A program made the translations under genes and the position numbers. From NCBI RefSeq assembly GCF_014206815.1, contig NZ_JACHNP010000001.1:1764456-1828455 (forward strand): 64,000 nucleotides of DNA. Direction: 5' to 3'. The notes beneath the pieces were generated by a model. That model made no database searches and was not told where the DNA came from. It saw only the letters and a program-made list of their open reading frames with translations. Each line of letters starts with the position of its first letter. Within the stretch, counting starts at the first letter, position 1. Shown piece after piece: positions 17,403 through 25,806 of the stretch. Source of the stretch: Xanthomonas sp. F10 (GTDB taxonomy: Bacteria > Pseudomonadota > Gammaproteobacteria > Xanthomonadales > Xanthomonadaceae).

Positions 17403-17791
17403 TACCGCAAGCGTTTCCCTGGCGCTGCCTGCCTGGCGATGCCCTTGCCCATGCGTCCTTGCTGCGTCCCTGCGTGGGCGTCCTGCCCGTCCCATGACGC
17501 ACGCGCTTCCTTGCCCTGCCTGCCTGCGACGCCCTGGCGTGTGCGTCCTTGCGTGGACCTCCAGCCCGTCCTGAGACGCAAGCGCCTCCTTGCGCCACCT
17601 GCCTGGTGAGGTCCTTGCGTCTGCCTCCTTGCCGCCTCCTTGCCGCCTCCCTGCGTGCGCATCCCTGCGTGCACATCCCTGTGTGCTTACCCTGCGCGTC
17701 CTATGACTACGCGTTTCCTTACGCTGCGTGGCCTGCGGCGTCCGCATGTGGCCTTGTCGCTTCCCTGCGCGGGCGTCCTACCCGTGCAGTA
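17403..17791. repeat. Degenerate tandem repeat tract
   Basis: Four imperfect repeats of about 80-130 bp starting near 17403, 17494, 17572 and 17701. Each begins with a version of CGCAAGCGTTTCCTTGCGCTG followed by CTGCCTGC, and ends with GCGTCCT..CCGTCC. Between units there are shorter TCCTTGCC/CCTGCGTG iterations (17620-17690). Open frames across it on the minus strand are repetitive and Arg/Gly/Gln-rich and do not look like genes. No similar tract is seen elsewhere in the window. Confidence 0.7.
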
Positions 17792-17889
17792 CCCGGTGGT
17801 GGCGTCCTGCCACCGCCGGCATTCCTGTCGTCCATGGCCGATGCCATCCGATCCCCCGCCGTGGCAGCGATCGACGCGGGGGCCCTGCC

Positions 17890-18321
17890 TCAGCGCCACC
17901 ATCGGCACAGCAGTGCCGCCTGTGCCGGCAGCACCAGCAGCCGCGCGCGCCCCTGCGTCTCCCAGGTGACGAAGCCGGGACTGGACGTACCGCCGGCGTT
18001 CTCCGCGTCCGTGTCCGCGGCCGGATCGCGGCGCACCGCGCGCCAGGGGCAGTAGCGCCACGGCGCGGTGTCGCCGGGCAGGGCCGCACGCGCCTGCACT
18101 GCGCCGCCCAGGAACGCCGCCGCGTCGCCGGCCAGGGCCGCGCGGCTGCGTTCGCTCAGGCGCAGCCACAGGGCGCCGCCGCGGTCGGCGGCGGTGACCA
18201 GCGCGGCCTGCGCACTGCGCGCCAGCGTCGCCGGCAGGTTGCCGTGATGCAGGCCATGGGTTTCGAATGCGGCAGGAAGCAGTGCCTGCAGGCGACGATG
18301 CAGATGACGGTGCGCGACCAT
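17890..18321 (-). CDS. Uncharacterised protein downstream of creD
   Basis: A 143-residue protein I do not recognise. It begins MVAHRHLHRRLQALLPAAF, has a hydrophilic middle (TDAENAGGTSSPGFVTWETQG) and ends in a hydrophobic VLPAQAALLCRWWR. There is no signal peptide. A strong ribosome site (GAGGAG, eight bases before the ATG) and its position 22 bases after the creD stop argue that it is a real gene co-transcribed with creD. Function unknown. Confidence 0.6.
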   Translation of the reverse strand: MVAHRHLHRRLQALLPAAFETHGLHHGNLPATLARSAQAALVTAADRGGALWLRLSERSRAALAGDAAAFLGGAVQARAALPGDTAPWRYCPWRAVRRDPAADTDAENAGGTSSPGFVTWETQGRARLLVLPAQAALLCRWWR

Positions 18322-18343
18322 GTCCGGTGCTCCTCGCGGCGGC

Positions 18344-19702
18344 TCAGCGCAGCGACGCGCCGAGCGCGTACCAGTCGATCCGGCGGGTGATCCACATGAT
18401 CGCGCCGAGGATGCCGAACAGCAGCAGCGAGCCCATCAGCAGGGCGTTGTCTTCCGAGGCCAGCAGCCCGTACAGCGCGCCATACAGCACGGTGAGCATG
18501 GCGGCGAAGCCGGCCGCGCGCAGGCGGCTGCGCAGCACCCCGGACAGGTAGAAGAACTGCAGCCCGATACAGGCCGCCGCCGAGACCAGATAGGCCTGCC
18601 AGAACGGGATGTGCTCGGACAGGCTGAGCAGCAGCAGGAAGAAGATCGCCAGCGCCAGGCCGACCAGCAGGTACTGCAGCGGATGGATCGGCAGGCGCTT
18701 GATCAGCTCGAACAGGCCGAAGGCGACGAAGGTCAGCACCACGAACAGCAGGCCATACTTGCTGGCGCGCTCGGCCTGGGTGTACACATCCACCGGGTCG
18801 ACCAGATCCACGCGCAACGCGTCCAGCTCCTGGCCGCCGGAGTCCGGAAGCGGCGACGACCCGCGGGTCTCCAGCGCGGACTGCACCTGCGCCTGCGCAC
18901 CGGTCGCCAGCGACGACAGCGCCCAGTTCGCCTGGAACCCCTGCGCAGTGATGCGGCGCTCGTTGGGCAGGAAGCGGCCGCCGAACAGCGGATGCGGCCA
19001 CGGCGAACTCAGCGCGATCTGGTTGTCGTCGCCCACCGGCACGATCGACAGCGCCTGGGTGCCGTCGAGCACGAACTCCATCTGCACGTCGTGCAGATCG
19101 GTCAACCGCCCCTGCTGCGCATCGCGCAACGCCGGCAACACGGCATGCACGCCCTTGGAGACGCCGGCCAGGCCCCTCGATCCTGGCTGCAGCGGCAGCG
19201 CGCGGCCGTCGGTGCGCAGGTTGGGCGTGCCGACCAGGCCGCGCACGTCCTGCAGGCCGATCGCCAGGTACGGCGTTCCGTAGCGACGGCCGTCGACGGC
19301 GGCGTAGTCGAGATCGTCGAATTCGGCCTTGAGCCGTGCATGCCAGCTGTACACCTGCACCTTGAACAGGCCGATATGGCGCTGCGACGGCTTCAGTTCG
19401 CCCTCCACCTGCAGCCGCCGCGGCGCCTGCAGCACGTAGCCGGTCTCGGTCTCGCGCTTGGTCACGCGCTTGCCGTCGGCGTCGAGCACCGCGACCTCAC
19501 GCTCCTGGGTCCACGGGATCACCCGCACCGGGCCGAGCAGGCGCTGTTCGCCGGCCTTGCTCTGCGACACCCGCTCCACCGCCTCGTCGCGGTAGTACTG
19601 GCGGTCTTGCACGGTGCCGCGAATCATCAGCAGCGGGATCAGCAACAACAGGATCAATCCGCCGATGGTGGCGAATCGCAGGAGCAGTTTCAGGGATTTC
19701 AT
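18344..19702 (-). CDS. creD: CreD inner-membrane protein
   Basis: A 452-residue protein matching CreD (about 450 residues in E. coli). An N-terminal helix (residues 5-27) anchors it, a large periplasmic domain follows (RGTVQDRQYYRDEAVERVSQSKAGEQ...), and the C-terminal ~140 residues hold about five more helices including HPLQYLLVGLALAIFFLLLLSL. CreD is the main target of the CreBC two-component system and affects cell-envelope integrity and beta-lactam response. It lies after creC with a cre-tag-like direct repeat 66 bp upstream, suggesting its own CreB-driven promoter. ATG at 19702 chosen; the upstream in-frame extension crosses repeats. Confidence 0.92.
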   Translation of the reverse strand: MKSLKLLLRFATIGGLILLLLIPLLMIRGTVQDRQYYRDEAVERVSQSKAGEQRLLGPVRVIPWTQEREVAVLDADGKRVTKRETETGYVLQAPRRLQVEGELKPSQRHIGLFKVQVYSWHARLKAEFDDLDYAAVDGRRYGTPYLAIGLQDVRGLVGTPNLRTDGRALPLQPGSRGLAGVSKGVHAVLPALRDAQQGRLTDLHDVQMEFVLDGTQALSIVPVGDDNQIALSSPWPHPLFGGRFLPNERRITAQGFQANWALSSLATGAQAQVQSALETRGSSPLPDSGGQELDALRVDLVDPVDVYTQAERASKYGLLFVVLTFVAFGLFELIKRLPIHPLQYLLVGLALAIFFLLLLSLSEHIPFWQAYLVSAAACIGLQFFYLSGVLRSRLRAAGFAAMLTVLYGALYGLLASEDNALLMGSLLLFGILGAIMWITRRIDWYALGASLR

Positions 19703-19767
19703 GGCCGCCTCGCGTCTTGAGAGGGCGCCAGGATGCTGCCGCTGCGTGGGCAGGGTTTGAGGCGAAT

Positions 19768-19783
19768 TTGAAGTGGATGTGAA
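19768..19783 (-). promoter_or_regulatory. cre-tag-like CreB binding site upstream of creD
   Basis: Minus strand reads TTCAC-ATCCAC-TTCAA. The cre-tag bound by phosphorylated CreB is TTCAC-N6-TTCAC, so there is one mismatch. It lies 66 bp before the creD start, between creC and creD, where such a site would be expected. Confidence 0.65.
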
Positions 19784-19795
19784 GTGGGAGGAGCC

Positions 19796-19880
19796 GGGAT
19801 TGGGGATTGGGGAATCGGGATTGGTGGCCGGCATCCCGTCGACGCGGCGCCCCAACTGTGGGAGGGACTTCAGTCCCGAC
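19796..19880. repeat. GGGATTGGGG block plus GTGGGAGGGACTTC half-palindrome
   Basis: 19796-19824 holds iterated GGGATTGGGG units. 19858-19880 holds one GTGGGAGGGACTTCAGTCCC unit, a variant of the REP-type unit with a different core. Both sit in the 229-bp creC-creD gap. Confidence 0.75.
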
Positions 19881-19931
19881 GAGGGAGCCTCGGCACCCCA
19901 CTTCACGCGCTCTCGCGCGAATCGACCCGGG

Positions 19932-21374
19932 TCAGGCCAGCGGCAACGCCAGGCAGGCGACCGCGCCGCCGGTGTCGCGATTGCGCAGGCTGGCATCGCC
20001 GCCGTGCAGGCGCGCTACCTCGCGCACGAACGGCAGGCCGAGGCCGGAGCTGCGCTGGCCGGTGGCCGGGCGCGCCAGCGAATAGAAACGCTCGAACACC
20101 CGCTCCAGCGCGTAATCGGGAACACCCGGACCGGCGTCCTCCAGCGACACCAGCACGCGCGCATCGGCGCCGCGTTCGGCACGCAGCACGATGACCGCGC
20201 CCTCCGGCGAGAAGGCGATGGCGTTGTCGAGCAGGTTGTGCAGCGCCTGGCGCAGCAGGTAGGGATCGCCGGACACCACCAGGGCCGGGTCCAGCGCCTG
20301 CACCTCCAGCCGCAGCCCGCGCGCCTGCAGTTGCGGCGCCAGCGCTTCGGCCAGGTCGGCGCACAGCGGCGCCAGCGCCACCGGCTCGCGCCGCTGCAGC
20401 CAGCCGTGCTGCTCCACCTCGGCCAGCGCCAGCAGCTTGTCGATGGTCTCTGTGAGGCGCTGCTGCTGCTCGGCGATGTTGCGCACGAAGCGTTGCCGCT
20501 CCGGCTCCGGCAGCGGCTCCTGCAGCAGTTCCGCGGCGCCGCGGATCGCCGCCAGCGGGCTCTTCATCTCGTGCGTGAGCGACTGCACGTACTGCTCGAC
20601 GTACTGCTTGCCCTCCAGCTTGCGCCGCATCGTCTCCAGCGCGCGGCCGAGATCGCCGATCTCGTCGCGGCGCGGCGGTGGCGGAGGCACCGGCGCACCA
20701 GCGCTGACCGCCTGCGCATAGCGGTTGAGCCGGCCGATCCCGCGCAGCAGGCCCCAGGTCATCAGGATCCCGATCAGCGCGGAGATGCCGATCAGCCAGG
20801 CGCCGCGCAACAGGATGCTGCGCTGGCTGGCGACGATGAACGGCTCGATGCTGCGGTTGGGCTGGGACAGGGTCAGCACGCCGATCAGCCGCCGCTGGTC
20901 GGCCGGATCGTAGACCGGCGCGGCCACATGCATCACCGTGTGGTTGGGGTCGCCGTCGGTCTCGGGGCTGGAGCGGGCGCCGTACTCGCCGCGCAGGGTG
21001 CGGTACACGTCGTTCCAGCGCGCGTTGTCGCGGCCGATGTCCTGCCCGCGCGAGTCGAACACCACGATACCCGCCGCATCGGTGATGGTGACGCGGTAGT
21101 CGACGCTGTGCTTGGGGAAACGCCAGACCATCGCGCGCGGATCACGCCGTTGCGCGGCGCCCAGGTCTTGGGCGAACCGGCCGCTGGCGATGCGCCCGTC
21201 CTGCAGATCCTGTGCGGCCATCTGCGCCAGCACGTTGGCCGCGTCCACCAGGGTCGATTCCATCGCCTGGCGCACGCCCGGCTTGACCTCGTTGACGAAC
21301 ACCCGCATCACGAAGAACGCGGCGACGCCGACGATCAGGAAGAAGCCGAGGAACAGTTTCAGCCCCAGCCGCAC
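19932..21374 (-). CDS. creC: CreC sensor histidine kinase
   Basis: A 480-residue membrane sensor kinase. Helix 1 is at residues 7-27, a periplasmic sensor domain (residues 28-186, with VVFDSRGQDIG) follows, helix 2 is at about 190-211, then a HAMP linker with a PPPPP stretch. The phospho-acceptor is His268 (SLTHEMKSPLAA); the ATPase part has NLLDNAIAFSP, DAGPGVP and SSGLGLPFVREVA. It phosphorylates CreB. The start codon is GTG at 21374, one base after the creB stop (TGAGGTG), which indicates coupled translation. A 229-bp gap with repeats separates it from creD. Confidence 0.93.
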   Translation of the reverse strand: MRLGLKLFLGFFLIVGVAAFFVMRVFVNEVKPGVRQAMESTLVDAANVLAQMAAQDLQDGRIASGRFAQDLGAAQRRDPRAMVWRFPKHSVDYRVTITDAAGIVVFDSRGQDIGRDNARWNDVYRTLRGEYGARSSPETDGDPNHTVMHVAAPVYDPADQRRLIGVLTLSQPNRSIEPFIVASQRSILLRGAWLIGISALIGILMTWGLLRGIGRLNRYAQAVSAGAPVPPPPPRRDEIGDLGRALETMRRKLEGKQYVEQYVQSLTHEMKSPLAAIRGAAELLQEPLPEPERQRFVRNIAEQQQRLTETIDKLLALAEVEQHGWLQRREPVALAPLCADLAEALAPQLQARGLRLEVQALDPALVVSGDPYLLRQALHNLLDNAIAFSPEGAVIVLRAERGADARVLVSLEDAGPGVPDYALERVFERFYSLARPATGQRSSGLGLPFVREVARLHGGDASLRNRDTGGAVACLALPLA

Positions 21375-21375
21375 C

Positions 21376-22074
21376 TCAGGCCTCCAGCGCGTAGCCGAGG
21401 CCGCGGTGGGTGCGGATCGGGTCGTGGACGGCGCCGGCCGCGCGCAACTTGGCGCGCAGGGTCTTGATATGCGTGTCGACGGTGCGGTCGGCGCTGTCGG
21501 CGCTGCTGTCCCAGCCGCGGTCCATCAGTTGCGCGCGGCTGAGGATGGCGCCGGGCCGCTGCAGCAGCGCCGCCAGCAGCGCGTACTCGTAGCGGGTCAG
21601 GTCCAGCACCGCGCCCTGCCAGCGGATGCGGCGGCCGTCGCGGTCGATGGCGAAATCGCCGTGCCGCTGCCAGCCGGCGTCGGCATCGCCGACCACTACC
21701 GCCGGACGCCGCAGCCGCGCCCGCACCCGCGCGACCAGTTCGCGCGGCGAGAACGGCTTGGCCATGTAGTCGTCGGCGCCCAGTTCCAGGCCGAGCACGC
21801 GGTCGATCTCCTCGTTGCGCGCGGTCAGGAACAGCACCGGCACCTGGCTGAAGCCGCGCAGCGTGCGGCACACCTCGAAACCGCTCAGGTCCGGCAGGCC
21901 CACGTCCAGCACCACCACGTCGATGCCGCCCTCGCGCAGCTGCGCCAGGGCCTCGCGCCCGAGCTGACAGTGGCGCACCTGGTAGCCCTCGCTGCGCAGC
22001 GCGTACAGCACGGTGTCGGCAATGGCGGATTCGTCCTCGACCACGAGGACACAGGCGGCGGCAGGCGTGGACAT
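21376..22074 (-). CDS. creB: CreB response regulator
   Basis: A 232-residue OmpR-type regulator. The receiver has phospho-acceptor Asp57 (VVVLDVGLPDLSG), the acidic pair VEDES, and Lys in MAKPFSPREL. The C-terminal winged helix has RYEYALLAALLQRPGAILSR and RTVDTHIKTLRAKLR. It should bind cre-tags such as the candidate before creD. I chose ATG at 22074; the frame is open 23 more codons but that part is not receiver-like. It heads the creBC(D) locus; E. coli has an extra creA first, absent here. Confidence 0.92.
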   Translation of the reverse strand: MSTPAAACVLVVEDESAIADTVLYALRSEGYQVRHCQLGREALAQLREGGIDVVVLDVGLPDLSGFEVCRTLRGFSQVPVLFLTARNEEIDRVLGLELGADDYMAKPFSPRELVARVRARLRRPAVVVGDADAGWQRHGDFAIDRDGRRIRWQGAVLDLTRYEYALLAALLQRPGAILSRAQLMDRGWDSSADSADRTVDTHIKTLRAKLRAAGAVHDPIRTHRGLGYALEA

Positions 22075-22147
22075 GGCGCGCAGCATAGCCGCCACGCGGG
22101 CGCCGCGGCAGTCCATTCCGCCAGCGCCGGCATTGGCCGTCATAGGC

Positions 22148-22903
22148 TCAGCTGGCGGCGCGTACGCTGGCCGTGCCCGGCGGCGCCGCCAGTTCCACCC
22201 GGTTGCGGCCGCCGTGCCTGGCCCGCTGCTGGACTTCGACGACGACCTGTTGCGACAGGTCCGGCAGGCCCATGTCCAGATAGGCGTCGGCGATACCGAT
22301 CAGGGTCAGCAGCGCCACCCAGCCGCCATCGCGCTGCGCATCGAGGCGGCGCAGGCCCTGCAGGGTGCGCAGCGATTGCGCGTAGCGGCCGGCGTCGCGC
22401 GCGCCGAAGGCACGCATGCGCAGGGCCGCCGCGCGCAAGCGCGGGAACCGCTGCGCGTCGGTCAGCGCCAGGATCGTGGTGGCGGGCCGCAGGTAGGCCG
22501 GGCGCTGACCGTCGTTGTACAGCGCGTAGGTCTCGCACAGCAGGTACTCCAGGCGCACCTGCACATTGGCATGCGCGACCGCGCCGCGCTCGCCGCGCCG
22601 CGCCTGCTCCACCGCTGCGGCCGGCCCCTGCGGGAAGTGCTGGCAATCGAAGGCGTCCAGGCGCGCGCGCCGCACCGGATCGTCGGCCGGCAGCCAGGCG
22701 CGCAGGCGCGCAGGCGCGCATGCGCGACACGGTAGGCCTGCTCGTCTGCGGCCATGTCCTTGCCGTGCGCGCCGACATCCTCGATCAATGCATCGAACGC
22801 CGCGGCCTGCCCCGCGCGGGGGCGGACGCCTGGTCACGGGCGGCGCGAATGCGGCGAACGGCAACGCTAGCGCCAGGACTCCAAGCAACAGGAAAAAAGG
22901 CAT
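22148..22903 (-). pseudogene. Exported repeat-type protein gene with a compensated double frameshift
   Basis: Reads as 251 codons from ATG 22903 with an N-terminal signal peptide (MPFFLLLGVLALALPFAAFA), and a well-behaved C-terminal part that looks helical and TPR-like (ARLDAFDCQHFPQGPAAAVEQ, YALYNDGQRPAYLRP, GGWVALLTLIGIADAYLDMG). Between about codons 28 and 75 this frame turns Arg/Cys-rich, whereas the +1 frame there gives a normal helical stretch (AAAFDALIEDVGAHGKDMA, ADEQAYRVAHARLRA). An extra base in the C5/G4 runs near 22810-22820, and an extra copy of the 8-mer CGCGCCTG (three in a row near 22700-22720), together add nine bases and restore the frame. The C-terminus RHGGRNRVELAAPPGT faintly recalls a GGDEF remnant, but that is speculative. 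Function unknown. Confidence 0.55.
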
Positions 22904-23147
22904 CGACCTGCAAACCGTGGCACTCGCCGGCCGCCCACGCGGCACCGGCACTGCGCACCCGAACGCCCCGAACGACGCCTGCGCCCGGATGCACAGGCCC
23001 ATCGTCCACGCCTTCCTGCCGCATGCCCGGCAGGCGCCACGCGACCGCCAGCGATCGCTCGGCCAGTGTACCGCGGCCACGGACCGTCCCTGCCCGGCGC
23101 CGCAGCCAAGCGTGGCCGGCTGGCGTGGCGCCCCGTACACTGCGCGG

Positions 23148-24005
23148 ATGAATTACCGCCACGCCTTCCACGCCGGCAACCATGCCGACGTCCTCAAGCA
23201 CATCGTGCTGCTGGCGCTGCTCGATGCGTTCAAGCGCAAGGACAGCCCGTTCTTCGTGCTCGATACCCACGCCGGGCGCGGCCGCTACCTGTTCGCCGCC
23301 AACGAGGCACGCAAGACCGGCGAGGCGGCCGCCGGCGTGCTGCGGTTGATGGGTCAGCCAACCCTCCCCGAGGTGGTGGAGCGCTACCTGCGCGCGGTTC
23401 AGGCCGACAATCCGGTGGGGGCGCTGGTTGCCTATCCGGGCTCGCCGTTGCTGGTGGCGCAGGCGCTGCGCGCACAGGACCGGCTGGCCGCCTGCGAGCT
23501 GCAGGCCGAGGAAGCCGCCGAACTCAAGGCGCTGTTCGCCCACGACCGCCGCGTGCAGGTGCACGCCGGCGACGGCTATGCGGCGATCAAGGCATTCCTG
23601 CCGCCGAAGTCCGGGGCCAACCGGATCGGCCGCGGACTGGTGCTGATCGACCCGCCCTACGAGGCGCAGGATGCCGAGTACCCGTTGATCGTGGCCGCGC
23701 TGCGCGAGACCCTGAGCCGCTGGCCACAGGCGGTGTGTGCGGTGTGGTATCCGATCAAGCAGCGCCGCAGCCTGCAGCCGTTCTTCCGCAAGGCCGCGGC
23801 GCTGCCGGTGGCCTCGGCGCTGGTCGCCGAACTGCAGGTGCGCCCGGACGATTCGCCGCTGCGGCTCAACGGCAGCGGCATGCTGCTGCTCAATCCGCCC
23901 TGGCAATTCGAGCAGACGCTGGCGCAGGCGCTGCCGCCGCTGAAGGCGCACCTGGGCGAAGCCGGCGCCAGCACGCGCCTGGAGTGGCTCAAGCGCGAGG
24001 CGTGA
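23148..24005 (+). CDS. rlmJ: 23S rRNA m6A2030 methyltransferase
   Basis: A 285-residue RlmJ-family methyltransferase, which methylates A2030 of 23S rRNA. The N-terminus MNYRHAFHAGNHADVLKHIVL is diagnostic, LDTHAGRGRY is the SAM-binding motif I region, and LIDPPYE is the catalytic DPPY motif of N6-adenine methyltransferases. Length is typical. It stands alone, divergent from the frameshifted gene and convergent with the DUF1963 gene. Confidence 0.95.
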   Translation: MNYRHAFHAGNHADVLKHIVLLALLDAFKRKDSPFFVLDTHAGRGRYLFAANEARKTGEAAAGVLRLMGQPTLPEVVERYLRAVQADNPVGALVAYPGSPLLVAQALRAQDRLAACELQAEEAAELKALFAHDRRVQVHAGDGYAAIKAFLPPKSGANRIGRGLVLIDPPYEAQDAEYPLIVAALRETLSRWPQAVCAVWYPIKQRRSLQPFFRKAAALPVASALVAELQVRPDDSPLRLNGSGMLLLNPPWQFEQTLAQALPPLKAHLGEAGASTRLEWLKREA

Positions 24006-24038
24006 GTTGTCGTCACGCGGCAGCGCGCACGCGCACGC

Positions 24039-25010
24039 TCAGAAGCAATCCCAGTTGTAGGCGACGCGGCTGAAATCGCCGCGCCGCAAGTCGTCCGGGT
24101 CGATGAAGAAATTGGCGACGCCGCTGTCGCCCCACATCATCTCCTCGTCGCTGTCCAACTGCAGCAGCAGGACCTGCCGATCCTGCGGCGTCCGTGGGTC
24201 TTCCTGGGTGAACTCCGGGTAGCCGCCGAGCTTGTGCCCGCCCCGGCTCAGCGCATCGAACAGCGCGTCGTCCACCGTATCCTGCGACACCGCGTGGCCG
24301 CTGGCGTACGCGGCGGCGACCTCCTCCAGCGGCTTCCCCAGCACCTGCTCGAACCGCACGTCGCTGCTGCCGATGATTTCCTCACCGGCGTCGAACCGCA
24401 TCGCCCGCGGCCGCGCCGGATCGAACGGCAACGTGTCGGCGGCCGGCAACGGCACCTCGACCTGCCGCGCCGACGCCTTCGGCTGCGGCCAGTACACCAC
24501 GCGGAAATTGCGTTGTTCGCTTAGCGCAGCCAGGTCGATGCGCGCGTCGCCCAGGTTGGCGCCATAGAAATCGTCGCCGCCGATGAAGAACTGCAGCATG
24601 CCCTGGCGCGGATAGCCCGGCAGGGGCGGCATCCGCGCCAGATCGATCTGCGCCAGCAGCGCCAGCGGCTGGCCATCGGCCGCGTGGGGATAAGGCTTGT
24701 CGCCGGTCCAGTAGGGGCGCCCGCCGACCTTGCTGGCCAGGCGATCGTCCTGCGCCATCGGCTGCAACTGCAGCTGCAGCACCGGCCGGCGCGTGGCCTG
24801 CAGGCGCGCCCGGTACGGCGCCAATGCCCCTGTCGCCAGTTGCTCCGCATCGGCGACAGGGGCGACAGGGGCGGCGCTGGCGGTCGTCGGCGTGGCGCTG
24901 TGCTGCATGCGCAGCAGCCAACGGCCGCCGCCCACCAGCAACAGCACCAGCAGCGCCGCCGTTCCCAGCCCGATCGCCGCCGACACGGCAACGGCATGCG
25001 ATGTCTTCAT
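24039..25010 (-). CDS. Membrane-anchored DUF1963 (YwqG-like) protein
   Basis: A 323-residue protein with a DUF1963/YwqG-type domain. Residues 9-32 form an N-terminal membrane anchor, followed by an Ala/Pro/Thr linker to about 60. The domain shows KVGGRPYWTGDKPYP near 90, LLAQIDLARMPPLPGYPRQGMLQFF, and a C-terminal DSDEEMMWGDSGVANFFIDPDDLRRGDF, all typical of this family of unknown function. Most relatives are soluble, so the anchor is notable. It converges with rlmJ, 33 bases from its stop. Confidence 0.85.
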   Translation of the reverse strand: MKTSHAVAVSAAIGLGTAALLVLLLVGGGRWLLRMQHSATPTTASAAPVAPVADAEQLATGALAPYRARLQATRRPVLQLQLQPMAQDDRLASKVGGRPYWTGDKPYPHAADGQPLALLAQIDLARMPPLPGYPRQGMLQFFIGGDDFYGANLGDARIDLAALSEQRNFRVVYWPQPKASARQVEVPLPAADTLPFDPARPRAMRFDAGEEIIGSSDVRFEQVLGKPLEEVAAAYASGHAVSQDTVDDALFDALSRGGHKLGGYPEFTQEDPRTPQDRQVLLLQLDSDEEMMWGDSGVANFFIDPDDLRRGDFSRVAYNWDCF

Positions 25011-25142
25011 CGTCGTGCATTCCCTTGGACGAAGCGCCACTTTAGCAAGGCCACCACAGCCGCACACGCGCAGGACGCTGCGTTCACGGACGCAGGTGTC
25101 GGCTAATGCGAGAATCCAGGCTTCGTCGAGGATCATACGGCC

Positions 25143-25685
25143 ATGGCTACCCGCAACCGCATGCCTCCGTGGCATGAAACCTTCACCCTGCCCAGTGGGC
25201 GCGAACTGTTGATCCGGCCGATCCGGCCGGAGGACAGCGCGCCCCTGCAAGGCGCCTTCGGCCTGCTCGGGCCGACCGAGATCCGCGAGCGTTTCCTGCA
25301 TTCCACCCAGGAACTGACCGAGGACATGGCGCAACGCCTCACCCATCCCAATCCGAAATCGGAACTGATCCTGGTCGCGGCCGAGCCGCTGCCGCCGGGC
25401 GAGGCCGTGGTCGGCGCGGTGGCGCGCGCGGCGATCATCCCGGGCACCCGCGAGGCGCAGTACGCGATCCTGGTCAGCAGCTTCGTCTCCGGCCAGGGCC
25501 TGGGCCGGCAACTGATGCGCAAGCTGGTCAAGTGGGCGCGCCGCAAGTACCTGGACCGGCTCTACGGCGACGTGCTCGAACGCAACGTGCCGATGCTGCA
25601 ACTGGCCGAGTCGCTGGGCTTCCAGCGCATGCCGCATCCGGACAATCCGGACCTGGTGCGGGTGGTGCTGGAACTGGGCAACTGA
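25143..25685 (+). CDS. GNAT-family N-acetyltransferase
   Basis: A 180-residue GNAT protein. LPSGRELLIRPIRPEDSAPLQ begins the fold, and VSSFVSGQGLGRQLMRKLVKWAR near residues 112-134 is the acetyl-CoA motif, with GQGLG in place of the usual R/Q-x-x-G-x-G/A. The C-terminus NVPMLQLAESLGFQRMPHPDNPDLVRVVLEL resembles acetyltransferase domains found at the end of large acyl-CoA synthetase-type protein acetyltransferases, so a protein-acetylation role is possible. It stands alone upstream of mfd. Confidence 0.85.
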   Translation: MATRNRMPPWHETFTLPSGRELLIRPIRPEDSAPLQGAFGLLGPTEIRERFLHSTQELTEDMAQRLTHPNPKSELILVAAEPLPPGEAVVGAVARAAIIPGTREAQYAILVSSFVSGQGLGRQLMRKLVKWARRKYLDRLYGDVLERNVPMLQLAESLGFQRMPHPDNPDLVRVVLELGN

Positions 25686-25688
25686 AAC

Positions 25689-25779
25689 CTCGGGCCCCGG
25701 AACCCGGGACCCGGAAAGCCAGAGCTCCGCAGGCAGCTTTAGCTCCTGCTCTTCCGGGTCCCCGGTCCCGGGTCCCGAG
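25689..25779. repeat. Imperfect inverted repeat between GNAT gene and mfd
   Basis: Two 28-base arms (25689-25716 and 25752-25779) rich in CCCGGG/ACCCGGAA, mostly complementary, around a 35-base loop. It could fold into a long hairpin in RNA between the two genes. No T tract follows. Confidence 0.75.
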
Positions 25780-25806
25780 TCCCGACCTTGCTAAACTAGT
25801 TGGTCC

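Noticed and set aside
17402-17674. Small repetitive protein on the minus strand in the tandem repeat tract
   Set aside because: Residues simply mirror the DNA repeat, several frames are open at once, and there is no ribosome site.
22148-22260. GGDEF domain at the end of the frameshifted exported protein
   Set aside because: Only a RHGG-like fragment is present and the rest of the domain is missing.
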